This document shows positions 1 through 6,632 of a DNA stretch of 7,158 nt, in pieces (the stretch's first letter is position 1; each line of letters begins with the position of its first letter). The notes beneath the pieces were generated by a model that was not told the DNA's origin, searched no databases, and saw nothing but the letters and a program-made list of their open reading frames with translations. Both the position numbers and the translations under genes were made by a program. Source of the stretch: Pedobacter sp. UBA2067 (GTDB lineage: Bacteria; Bacteroidota; Bacteroidia; Sphingobacteriales; Sphingobacteriaceae). The stretch is taken from NCBI GenBank assembly GCA_002333205.1, contig DDAD01000002.1, positions 1 through 7,158 on the forward strand, read 5' to 3'.

Positions 1-836
1 TTAAAACAGAATACATCAGCACCGGCGCCGCTACTGTTGCTGCGGGCAAAACTGAACAGCTCAGCGATATGGAAAGCGGGGAGGGATTTGACCGTCAATC
101 GCTGGATTTGTTAGGAAAACAGCTGGAGCTGCTCAAGGCAGTAGTCGCAACAGGTAAGCCCGTGGTATTGGTGTTCATCGGTGGCCGTCCTTTAAACATG
201 AACTGGCCTGCCGACAACCTGAATGCCATCCTGTATGCCTGGTATCCGGGACAGGAAGGCGGACACGCCATCGCAGATGTACTTTTTGGCGACTACAACC
301 CGGCCGGGCGACTGCCAATTTCCATTCCACGAAACGTGGGGCAACTGCCGGTTTATTATAATGACAGAAATCAACAGAAACATGCCTATGTAGAAGGCCC
401 GGCTGATGCGCTTTATAACTTCGGACATGGCTTGAGCTACAGCAGCTTTGCTTATAAGAACCTTCAACTGCAATCCCTGGAGCAAAGTGTGCAAGCAAAG
501 GCTGACACTCCGCTGAAAACCGCGTTGATAAAGATCAGTTTCGAAGTCCGTAATACCAGCACATTAGCCGGAGATGAAGTCGTTCAGCTCTACCTGCATG
601 ATGAAAAAGCATCAACGGTAGTGCCTTTAAAGCAATTGAAAGGTTTCGAACGAATAAAGCTAAAGCCTGGAGAAACCAGACTTGTTCAATTTGCGCTTAC
701 AAAGGAGGATCTGATGCTTTATGATGCTGCGATGAAGCCTGTTGTGGAAAAAGGCAGCTTCAAAGTGATGATTGGTGCAAGCTCCAGAGACATTCGCCTG
801 GAAGGTAAGTTCAGTATTGAACAAGACCTTAGGTAG
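1..836 (+). CDS. GH3 family beta-glucosidase-like glycoside hydrolase, C-terminal part (5' end outside window)
   Basis: The reading frame is open from base 3 with no start needed, so the gene is cut by the window edge and the ATG at 69 is an internal Met. What remains is the second (C-terminal) half of the GH3 catalytic region followed by a fibronectin type III-like domain. The motif SGEGFDR is visible at about bases 75-95. Its Glu (codon 81-83) matches the general acid/base Glu of bacterial GH3 enzymes. The hallmark blocks GKPVVLV, AWYPGQEGG, ADVLFGDYNPAGRLP and GQLPVYYN follow. From about base 510 the Fn3-like domain shows the typical GDEVVQLYLHD and LKGFERIKLKPGE segments. The nucleophile Asp and any signal peptide lie upstream of the window. 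GH3 enzymes release beta-linked glucose, xylose or related sugars from oligosaccharides, and the exact substrate cannot be read from this part. It ends 50 bases before the zinc-ribbon gene, and no hairpin terminator is seen in that gap. Confidence 0.93.
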   Translation, partial: KTEYISTGAATVAAGKTEQLSDMESGEGFDRQSLDLLGKQLELLKAVVATGKPVVLVFIGGRPLNMNWPADNLNAILYAWYPGQEGGHAIADVLFGDYNPAGRLPISIPRNVGQLPVYYNDRNQQKHAYVEGPADALYNFGHGLSYSSFAYKNLQLQSLEQSVQAKADTPLKTALIKISFEVRNTSTLAGDEVVQLYLHDEKASTVVPLKQLKGFERIKLKPGETRLVQFALTKEDLMLYDAAMKPVVEKGSFKVMIGASSRDIRLEGKFSIEQDLR

Positions 837-886
837 CGCGTAAAATCATTACCAGATCAGGAAACCTCGAGCATATACTATTCTTC

Positions 887-1237
887 ATGGAGAAGAAATT
901 ATGTTTGAATTGCAACCTGCCGGTTGTCGGGCGCACAGACAAGAAGTTTTGTGACGATGCTTGCAGAAGTACCTACCATTCTAAGTGCAATAACGCTGAT
1001 GACTATGTTAAACAGATCAACCTGCAGTTGAAACGCAACCGTAAAATTCTCCTGGCATTAAACCCGGAGGGGAAAGCCAAGGTAAGCCGGAAAGAGCTAC
1101 AGGCTCAGGGCTTTGATTTTCAATGTTTCACCAGCATCTATAAAACGGAAAAGAATGCCTGTTACTACTTCTGTTATGAAATGGGCTACCTTTTGCTCGC
1201 GCAGGAATATGTGCTGCTGGTGAAGAAAAAGCAATAA
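887..1237 (+). CDS. Small zinc-ribbon protein of a family recurrent in Bacteroidota, function unknown
   Basis: This is a 116-residue cytoplasmic protein with no signal peptide or membrane segment. The N-terminus carries C6-x2-C9 and C22-x3-C26, with FCDDACR around the second pair, which reads as a four-Cys zinc-binding ribbon. The rest is a basic, helical segment (about 40-62, KQINLQLKRNRKIL), a loop NPEGKAKVSRKEL, and an aromatic C-terminal block ending YYFCYEMGYLLL. From general knowledge, proteins of this length and layout, with the NPEGK loop and CYE-GYL block, recur across Bacteroidota as hypothetical proteins, sometimes labelled DUF2116-like Zn ribbon. The ATG at 887 is the natural start because the first Cys pair follows directly. 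No Shine-Dalgarno motif is present, as is usual in this phylum. No function is known to me; nucleic-acid binding would fit the zinc ribbon and basic helix but is only inference. It converges on the lipoprotein gene with one base between stops. Confidence 0.8.
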   Translation: MEKKLCLNCNLPVVGRTDKKFCDDACRSTYHSKCNNADDYVKQINLQLKRNRKILLALNPEGKAKVSRKELQAQGFDFQCFTSIYKTEKNACYYFCYEMGYLLLAQEYVLLVKKKQ

Positions 1238-1238
1238 C

Positions 1239-1856
1239 TCAGCAAGGCGAAAACAGCTCTACCATGACCAACTTGTCGCCATCAAAAAAGAGAATCCACC
1301 ACTCATCCATTATAGCTGATGCTTCGCCAAGATCAACAAGGCGTAGATGGCTGGTTTTTGGATCCTCGGTGCTTCTAATCTTACTTACAGCTTTAGGATA
1401 GAGTCTTTTAACTTCCTGAAGTGTGGTTTTTCCATTCAGGGTAATTGCAGGGGTTTTAAGTTCAACATCAGGACGCGTTCTAAAGTCTATCTGCTGGAAT
1501 ATGGCCGTGTCATTAACCAGATAAAACATACCTCCTTTTAAATAGATGTACTGGTAGGGCTCCAGATAAAACTGACAGTCCATGTCAGGATTAAAATTCA
1601 CAACACTATCCGGCTTGCCCAGTACTTTTAAGAATTCAGCATATTTGGATTCTAAGGGAAGCTTACCATTTATTTGTACGGTGCTGTAGTCAATATACTC
1701 CGCGTTGAATTTTGTTGTGTCAATAGAAGCAGCCCCTGCTCTGGTGTCTAATGCGGTGCCGATATACTTCTGCGGATCACTAGTTTGGCTGCAGGCATAA
1801 AAAGTAGAAAGTAAAATTAACGGCAAGCAAGTCAGGAGGTAGGTTTTGTACTTCAT
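1239..1856 (-). CDS. Putative lipoprotein of unknown function
   Basis: This is a 205-residue protein with a type II-like signal peptide. Lys2 and Lys4 are followed by a hydrophobic stretch (about 7-19) and a putative lipobox FYAC with Cys22 as the lipidated residue. The -3 and -2 positions (Phe, Tyr) are less typical than Leu and Ala/Ser, so lipidation is likely but not certain. No membrane segment follows. The mature part has a segment KVLGKPDSVVNF near the middle and TTLQEVKRLYPKA further on. Such LGKPD and helix-strand patterns resemble small periplasmic folds of the BamE/SmpA type, but this is only a suggestion. The C-terminus, MDEWWILFFDGDKL, looks like a beta hairpin. I do not recognise the family. 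The start at 1856 is chosen because it gives the signal peptide directly. The gene is transcribed toward the zinc-ribbon gene and shares no obvious function with its neighbours. Confidence 0.7.
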   Translation of the reverse strand: MKYKTYLLTCLPLILLSTFYACSQTSDPQKYIGTALDTRAGAASIDTTKFNAEYIDYSTVQINGKLPLESKYAEFLKVLGKPDSVVNFNPDMDCQFYLEPYQYIYLKGGMFYLVNDTAIFQQIDFRTRPDVELKTPAITLNGKTTLQEVKRLYPKAVSKIRSTEDPKTSHLRLVDLGEASAIMDEWWILFFDGDKLVMVELFSPC

Positions 1857-1857
1857 A

Positions 1858-1907
1858 GGAGCGCGTTTAGGAGAGCGTTTACAAGAGTGTTTTAAGTTAG
1901 TGTTTGA
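1858..1907. repeat. Short degenerate tandem repeats (~12-13 bp) upstream of the lipoprotein start
   Basis: On the + strand the units are GGAGCGCGTTTA (1858-1869), GGAGAGCGTTTA (1870-1881), CAAGAGTGTTTTA (1882-1894) and AGTTAGTGTTTGA (1895-1907). The first two differ at one of 12 bases, and the later two are progressively degenerate. The array begins two bases upstream of the lipoprotein ATG on the minus strand, so it would form the proximal part of that gene's 5' leader and occupy the ribosome-binding region. It may be an expanded leader motif, a protein-binding array or a chance slippage product. The first two units are clear; the other two are a judgement. Confidence 0.55.
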
Positions 1908-1926
1908 ATAAATATTTTAGGTTAAC

Positions 1927-1956
1927 CGAAAATAAGCATATTACCATAAATTCAAA
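1927..1956 (-). promoter_or_regulatory. Weak candidate Bacteroidota-type promoter for the lipoprotein gene
   Basis: Read on the minus strand, a TTTG (1956-1953) is followed after 18 bases by TATTTTCG (1934-1927). This resembles the Bacteroidota -33/-7 pattern TTTG and TAnnTTTG, with one mismatch in the -7 box and spacing slightly shorter than usual. Transcription from here would give a leader of roughly 60 bases that contains the tandem repeat array. The region is AT-rich and such matches can occur by chance. Confidence 0.25.
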
Positions 1957-1992
1957 TTGATCCAGATACAACCTTGATCAGCAGGCCAATCG

Positions 1993-2895
1993 TCAATTTA
2001 AGAGCAATTGGCGCTTGTAACTGGAAGGGTTCATGTTCAGTACTTTTTTAAAGATCTTCGAGAAATGGTGCCGGTCGGAAAATCCACATTCAAAAGATAT
2101 TTCATCAAATGACTTTTGGGTATGGTGTAACAGGTTACAAGCTGCTTGTACTTTAAGCCGTAAAATATACTGCTGCATCGGCATGCCGGTGCAGCTTTTA
2201 AACAATCGTGCGAAGGAGTTTGTCGCCATATTGGCCTGCGCTGCAAGCGCTTCATTGCAGAGCCTGGAATTAAAATGTTGCTCGATGTGTTTAATGGCTT
2301 TCAAGATCCGGTAATCTGTATTTCCTGATGCCCATGCTGTCTCGGGTAACTGCAATAAACAATGCGAGATCAGCATCTTTGCGCGCAGCCCTTCCTTATA
2401 GCTGGTAATTGAATCCGCAATACACGATGCCTTGATGTTTTTCAGGAGCGCGGCCGTTGTTTCATTCACCTGCAGCTGAATAATCCCAGTGTGTGTAAGA
2501 TCCAGCGGGTAGCCCAACGAGAAGTGGATGAACAGGTGATCCACCTGCTGCATTGCCTTTAACTTCGCGATATCATCATCAGCACGAAACTTCCTGCCTT
2601 TTATAGATTCATCCTCATCGTTATGCCGGTGTTTCAGTCGGCTGGCGAATGCCGTATTCGGAGGGATAATCAGCATGATGTTTTCATTCAGCTCAAAGTA
2701 CTGCCCTGAGTAGTTGATGGTTGAACCGGACACAGCATTGTGGTAGATGCGCCAGAATGGTACACTCAGATCATTACACTCCCATTCGTCCAGAATCCAA
2801 TACCTGCAACAGAAAAGCTTGATGTTCATGTCTTTGAAGCACTGCTGTGCATCGGAAGGATCATGCTTTAACTGTTCACTTATTTTTCTCGCCAT
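1993..2895 (-). CDS. AraC family transcriptional regulator
   Basis: This is a 300-residue cytoplasmic DNA-binding protein. The C-terminal ~100 residues (from about 197) form a standard AraC/XylS domain. The first helix-turn-helix lies at about 212-239 (NEALAAQANMATNSFARLFK). The second lies at about 263-294, with the signature FDEISFECGFSDRHHFSKIFKK followed by PSSYK. The N-terminal half looks like a cupin-type sensor domain (WRIYHN, FELNENIMLIIPPNT, HLFIHFSLGYPLD), as in AraC regulators that bind sugars. A charged stretch at about 87-117, rich in His, Asp, Glu, Arg and Lys, interrupts it between IIPPNT and the HLFIHF strand. The gene is divergent from the GH20-fucP-mutarotase cluster, so control of that cluster, probably activation by a sugar ligand, is the natural inference. 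The ATG at 2895 has no Shine-Dalgarno sequence. The ligand cannot be deduced. Confidence 0.93.
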   Translation of the reverse strand: MARKISEQLKHDPSDAQQCFKDMNIKLFCCRYWILDEWECNDLSVPFWRIYHNAVSGSTINYSGQYFELNENIMLIIPPNTAFASRLKHRHNDEDESIKGRKFRADDDIAKLKAMQQVDHLFIHFSLGYPLDLTHTGIIQLQVNETTAALLKNIKASCIADSITSYKEGLRAKMLISHCLLQLPETAWASGNTDYRILKAIKHIEQHFNSRLCNEALAAQANMATNSFARLFKSCTGMPMQQYILRLKVQAACNLLHHTQKSFDEISFECGFSDRHHFSKIFKKVLNMNPSSYKRQLLLN

Positions 2896-3041
2896 GTATC
2901 ATGTTTGTTTTGTACATATTCTTGAAGATAATACACAACCGTTTCTTCGTCTTCAATCGCCAATTTAGGAAATTCAAAATAATCGTACATAAATCAATTA
3001 CCTTCAACAATTCGATTATCTATACCATTTTATAAAAAAGA
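2896..3041. promoter_or_regulatory. Divergent intergenic region between the AraC regulator and the GH20-led cluster
   Basis: This 146-base AT-rich region must carry the promoter of the regulator on the minus strand and that of the GH20 gene on the plus strand. It is the most likely place for AraC binding sites. A 7-mer GTACATA occurs twice in the same orientation (2912-2918 and 2985-2991, 73 bases apart). A 10-base AT palindrome (3028-3037) lies just before the GH20 start. I did not find a convincing TTTG/TAnnTTTG promoter on either strand, so the exact sites remain undefined. The regulatory role is inferred from gene arrangement. Confidence 0.5.
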
Positions 3042-5348
3042 ATGAATTACATCCCATTGAAGCGCATTAAACTTCGATTTTTATTAGCCCTGGCCCTGGC
3101 TGGAAGCACTTTCGCCAGCCCTTTACATGCTCAAGAACAAACACAAATCGCGCTAATCCCGTACCCTGCAGAACTAAGTCTGGGTGCTGGTAATTTTACC
3201 ATAAGTTCGTCAACCGGCATTGTGGCAGAAGATAAGCTTTTTGCCAATGAAGCCGCACAACTCAATGCACTGCTCGCCCAATATCTGGGTAAGCCGCTTG
3301 GAAAAGCTAAAACGGGTAAAAGCCGCATTCGCTTGCAGTATGATCAGCAGATCAGCGCCCCAGAGGCGTACAAGGTAGAAGTAACTGCCAATGAGGTGGT
3401 ACTGAAAGCCAAAGAACCCGCGGGCATGTTTCGCGCCGTGCAAACCATCCGGCAGCTTTTGCCAGCTAATGAAGGTAAATCAGGTTTCGTAAAAAGCCTC
3501 GAAATCCCTGCAGTGAAAATTGCCGATCAGCCCGCCTACGAATGGCGTGGTATGCACCTGGATGTATCCCGGCATTTCTTCTCCATGGATTACCTGCACA
3601 AGTTCATCGACATGATGGCCTTATATAAGTTCAATAAGTTCCATCTGCATCTTACCGACGACCAAGGCTGGCGCGTGGAAATCAAAAAGTACCCTAAACT
3701 TACCGAGGAAGGTGCATGGAGAGGCTTCAATAGCCAGGATTCTCTTTGCATCGAGCGGTCCAAAGAAAACCCGGACTTTACTATCGATCCAAGGTTTATC
3801 GTCAACAAGAATGGAAAGCAACAATATGGCGGGTTCTATACACAAAAACAGCTAAAAGAACTCGTGGCCTATGCCGCAGCTAAACACATCACCATCATCC
3901 CGGAAGTGGATATGCCGGGGCACATGATGGCTGCCATCAACAGCTACCCCTTTCTAGTAGGGGCGGGCCAGAACAAGTGGAACGAAGTGTTCACCACACC
4001 GATCAGCCCTTGCTCGGATGATGTTTTCAAATTTGCCGAAGACATCTTCTCCGAGATCATCGACATCTTCCCTAGTAAATACATCCATGTTGGTGGCGAC
4101 GAGGTGGATCGCAGCAGCTGGGAGAAATCACCTGTCTGCAAGGAATTCATGGCCAGACACGGATTGAAAACCTCCGGCGAACTGCAGAGCTATTTCATCA
4201 ACCACATGGAGAAATATTTCAATTCCAAAGGCAGACAGCTGATCGGATGGGACGAGATACTGGAAGACGGCATCAGCTCCACGGCCATGGTGATGTACTG
4301 GCGCTCCTGGGTGCCAAATGCACCTGTTAAAGCAGCAAAGAACGGCAATAAGGTGATCATGTCGCCCGGTAACCCGCTGTACTTCGACGCAGATCCGGAC
4401 CATACTTCCGTGTACAACGTGTACCACTTTAACCCAATACCAAAAGGCTTAACTGCTGCGGAAGCAAAAGGCATCATTGGCGCACAGGCCAACACCTGGG
4501 CGGAGAAGATCCCTTCAGAAAATCGTGCGGAATACATGATCTATCCTCGAATGACCGCCCTTGCGGAGCGATTATGGACGAACAAGGAGCTGTATAAAAG
4601 CTACCAGGAGCGTTTAACGCAACACTTTCCAAGACTTGAGGCCTTAAAGATCAACTACCGTTTACCGGATATAGCAGGTTTGGTGGAGAAGAATGTTTTT
4701 ACCGATGAAACAACCTTGAACCCTAAGAAGCCTTTATCAACACTCACATTGCGGTACACTACAGACGGAACTCAGCCAACAGAAAAGTCTACAGAGCTGA
4801 ACAAACCACTGATCATCCGGGATAACCTGAAAGTTCAACTCGCAGCCTTCAGCAAGACCGGTATCCGCGGCGACATTTACAAACTGGAATACAGCAAGCA
4901 ACCGCTGGCTCCGGCAGTGCAGGTCAGTAATGTTAAACCTGGACTGCAATGTGCCTACTATCCCGGAGCTTATAAAAGTGCAACGCTGATGAAAGGGCAA
5001 CCGGCGGCAACTTACACCGTGTCCAATGTTGAAGTGCCAAAGGAAGCCAATGCAGCAACATTTGGGGTAAAGTTTAGCGGTTACCTGAACATTCCGCAAG
5101 ACGGGGTTTATAGTTTTTACTTAACTTGTGACGACGGAGGTATCCTGAAAGTAGGTCCACTGGAAACCGTGAATAACGATGGCTGGCATCCGCCAATGGA
5201 GAAAAGCGGACAGGCCGCATTGAAGAAAGGGCTGCAGCCTATTGCGCTCGACTTCGTGGAAGGCGGTGGCGGCTATACGCTAAAGCTGAAGTACAGCCTG
5301 AATGGCTCGGCGCCACTAGATGTGCCATCCGAATGGCTGATGCATTAG
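3042..5348 (+). CDS. Secreted GH20 beta-N-acetylhexosaminidase with CHB_HEX_C-like and PA14-like C-terminal domains
   Basis: This 768-residue exported enzyme hydrolyses terminal beta-linked GlcNAc or GalNAc from glycans. A signal peptide is clear: basic n-region (Lys7-Arg12), hydrophobic FLLALALAG, and a likely signal peptidase I site after LHA (Ala30). Residues ~33-160 form the GH20b domain and ~165-510 the catalytic barrel. Visible active-site blocks are Arg169 in WRGMHLDVSRHF, HLHLTDDQGWR (201-211), EVDMPGH (288-294), the catalytic pair Asp353-Glu354 in HVGGDE, Trp403, Trp420, YFD (447-449), and Trp486/Glu488 in NTWAE. The Asp-Glu pair fits the substrate-assisted mechanism of the family. 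Residues ~560-620 resemble the chitobiase/hexosaminidase C-terminal domain (LRYTTDGTQPT). Residues ~634-755 resemble a PA14 domain (VKFSGYLNIPQDGVYSFYLTCDDGG), often involved in carbohydrate binding. It is the first gene of the + strand cluster, with fucP 80 bases downstream. Nothing catalytic appears missing. Confidence 0.96.
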   Translation: MNYIPLKRIKLRFLLALALAGSTFASPLHAQEQTQIALIPYPAELSLGAGNFTISSSTGIVAEDKLFANEAAQLNALLAQYLGKPLGKAKTGKSRIRLQYDQQISAPEAYKVEVTANEVVLKAKEPAGMFRAVQTIRQLLPANEGKSGFVKSLEIPAVKIADQPAYEWRGMHLDVSRHFFSMDYLHKFIDMMALYKFNKFHLHLTDDQGWRVEIKKYPKLTEEGAWRGFNSQDSLCIERSKENPDFTIDPRFIVNKNGKQQYGGFYTQKQLKELVAYAAAKHITIIPEVDMPGHMMAAINSYPFLVGAGQNKWNEVFTTPISPCSDDVFKFAEDIFSEIIDIFPSKYIHVGGDEVDRSSWEKSPVCKEFMARHGLKTSGELQSYFINHMEKYFNSKGRQLIGWDEILEDGISSTAMVMYWRSWVPNAPVKAAKNGNKVIMSPGNPLYFDADPDHTSVYNVYHFNPIPKGLTAAEAKGIIGAQANTWAEKIPSENRAEYMIYPRMTALAERLWTNKELYKSYQERLTQHFPRLEALKINYRLPDIAGLVEKNVFTDETTLNPKKPLSTLTLRYTTDGTQPTEKSTELNKPLIIRDNLKVQLAAFSKTGIRGDIYKLEYSKQPLAPAVQVSNVKPGLQCAYYPGAYKSATLMKGQPAATYTVSNVEVPKEANAATFGVKFSGYLNIPQDGVYSFYLTCDDGGILKVGPLETVNNDGWHPPMEKSGQAALKKGLQPIALDFVEGGGGYTLKLKYSLNGSAPLDVPSEWLMH

Positions 5349-5385
5349 GAACCATAATAAAGGCAATAATCATTAAATTGAAAGC

Positions 5386-5394
5386 ATGAAATAG
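5386..5394 (+). other. Possible two-codon leader minigene (ATG AAA TAG) upstream of fucP
   Basis: In the 80-base gap before fucP, ATG AAA TAG is preceded by AAAGC. The same ten bases AAAGCATGAA also form the start context of the dehydratase gene at 6961-6970. The stop codon runs into the left arm of the inverted repeat at 5393-5406, so a ribosome terminating here would cover that arm. Whether it is translated is unknown, and a motif this short can easily arise by chance. Confidence 0.15.
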
Positions 5395-5492
5395 CCCCAC
5401 AGAAAACAAACCAACCAAATATAAACCGATGACTAAAACCAAGTACCTGTTGCCCCTGGTGATGATCACCTCCTTGTTTTTTCTGTGGGGCT
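5393..5492 (+). repeat. Perfect 14-bp inverted repeat flanking the fucP start codon
   Basis: The left arm AGCCCCACAGAAAA (5393-5406) lies in the gap before fucP. Its exact reverse complement TTTTCTGTGGGGCT (5479-5492) lies inside the fucP coding sequence, over the FFLWGF codons. The 72-base loop contains the ATG at 5429 and the first 16 codons. A perfect 14-bp match this close is unlikely by chance in a window of this size (rough estimate below 1 in 100). In mRNA it could form a long-range stem that affects translation or processing between the hexosaminidase and transporter genes. No U-tract follows, so it does not look like an intrinsic terminator. A small inverted duplication is another explanation. 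Confidence 0.6.
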
Positions 5493-6631
5493 TTGCTTAT
5501 GGACTGCTGGATGTGCTGAATAAACATTTTCAGGAAACCTTAAACATCACTAAAAGTCGTTCTACCTTATTGCAGGCTGCGTACTTTGGCGCATATTTCA
5601 TTGTTGCGCTACCAGCAGGCCTGTTCATGAACCGTTACGGCTACAAGCGGGGCATCATCCTCGGACTGCTACTTTATGCGTGTGGCGCCTTTGGATTCTA
5701 TCCGGCATCTGAAGCTTCCAGCTTTAACTTGTTCCTGCTGGCACTGTTCATCCTGGCTTCCGGACTCGCTTGCCTGGAAACTGCTGCAAACCCTTATGTT
5801 ACCGTGCTCGGCGAACCGGAGACCGCTACCACCAGGCTTAACCTTTCCCAGTGTTTCAATGGCGTGGGCTCTTTCCTGGGCCCTGTAATTGCCTCGTATC
5901 TTTTCTTTAGCGAAAGCGCAGGAACAGATGACAATAACCTGGATTCAGTGAAGATGATCTATGTAATTATTGGAATTCTGGTATTGATTGTTGCCGGCAT
6001 CTTCATGCGCACCACCTTGCCAGAGATCAAGGAAACCGAGATCGTCAGTTCCGCAGCGCTGAATGAAAGACCCTTGTTCAGCCACAGCAACTTTACCCTG
6101 GGCTTAGTTACCCAGTTTTTCTATGTAGCCGCACAGGTGGGCATTGCTGCATTGTTCATTAATTACTGCACCGAAAGCGGGGTGGATATCAACAATGCAG
6201 CGGCAGCCAAGTTCCTCTCCATCGGACTTATCCTGTTCACTGTCGGCAGGTTCGTTGGCACCAGCCTGATGCGGGTCATTCCAGCCAGCCGACTGCTTGC
6301 CATCTACGCACTGGTCAACGTGGCCCTTAGCGTTGTGGTGATCAGTCAGCAGCAGTGGCTTTCGGTATACGCCTTACTCGGCCTGTTCTTTTTCATGTCC
6401 ATCATGTTCCCCACCATCTTTGCACTAAGCATCAAAGACCTGGGAAAACATACTAAAAAGGCTTCATCCTTCCTGATCATGTCCATTGTAGGCGGCGCCA
6501 TTGTGCCGGTGCTCATGGGGCTGCTTGCCGATCAGTATTCAACCGCTATAGCGTACATCATTCCATTATTTTGCTTTTTAATCGTGTTCTTTTACGGATT
6601 GAAGGGCCATAAAGTAAAACCTGTCGGTTAA
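5429..6631 (+). CDS. fucP: FucP-family sugar:H+ symporter, probably for L-fucose
   Basis: This 400-residue inner-membrane protein of the major facilitator superfamily (FHS family) has about 12 hydrophobic segments. It takes up a monosaccharide with a proton. Family blocks are plain: FFLWGFAYGLLDVLNKHFQ (17-35), CLETAANPYVTVLG (115-128) and RLNLSQCFNGVGS (136-148). Asp28, Glu117 and Asn144 fall at a constant offset of 18 from the functionally important Asp46, Glu135 and Asn162 of E. coli FucP, as I recall that sequence, which supports a working symporter. The family also includes glucose/galactose and GlcNAc (NagP-like) carriers. The upstream hexosaminidase would fit GlcNAc, but the mutarotase one base downstream and the UxaA-type gene after it favour L-fucose or another 6-deoxy sugar. 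The ATG at 5429 is the only start available, because an in-frame stop lies at 5387 with no ATG between. The leader is A-rich without Shine-Dalgarno and is part of an inverted repeat. Confidence 0.88.
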   Translation: MTKTKYLLPLVMITSLFFLWGFAYGLLDVLNKHFQETLNITKSRSTLLQAAYFGAYFIVALPAGLFMNRYGYKRGIILGLLLYACGAFGFYPASEASSFNLFLLALFILASGLACLETAANPYVTVLGEPETATTRLNLSQCFNGVGSFLGPVIASYLFFSESAGTDDNNLDSVKMIYVIIGILVLIVAGIFMRTTLPEIKETEIVSSAALNERPLFSHSNFTLGLVTQFFYVAAQVGIAALFINYCTESGVDINNAAAAKFLSIGLILFTVGRFVGTSLMRVIPASRLLAIYALVNVALSVVVISQQQWLSVYALLGLFFFMSIMFPTIFALSIKDLGKHTKKASSFLIMSIVGGAIVPVLMGLLADQYSTAIAYIIPLFCFLIVFFYGLKGHKVKPVG

Positions 6632-6632
6632 T

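Noticed and set aside
69..836. Treating the ATG at 69 as the true start of a short GH3-like protein
   Set aside because: The frame is open upstream to the window edge with GH3-like sequence, and the acid/base motif lies only a few codons after that Met, so the gene is truncated by the window rather than short.
1985..2012. Small inverted repeat GCCAAT/ATTGGC near the end of the AraC gene, considered as a terminator
   Set aside because: Only 6 bp of stem with a 16-base loop and no T-tract. It also overlaps the coding sequence.
1987..2970. Imperfect direct repeats (14/16 bases) at 1987-2002 and 2955-2970, flanking the AraC gene
   Set aside because: AT-rich and short. One copy overlaps the end of the regulator coding sequence. 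No transposase or target-site pattern is present, so it is probably coincidence.
4128..4537. Two overlapping minus-strand open frames opposite the GH20 catalytic region
   Set aside because: They are shadows of a strongly conserved coding region and have no protein family features.
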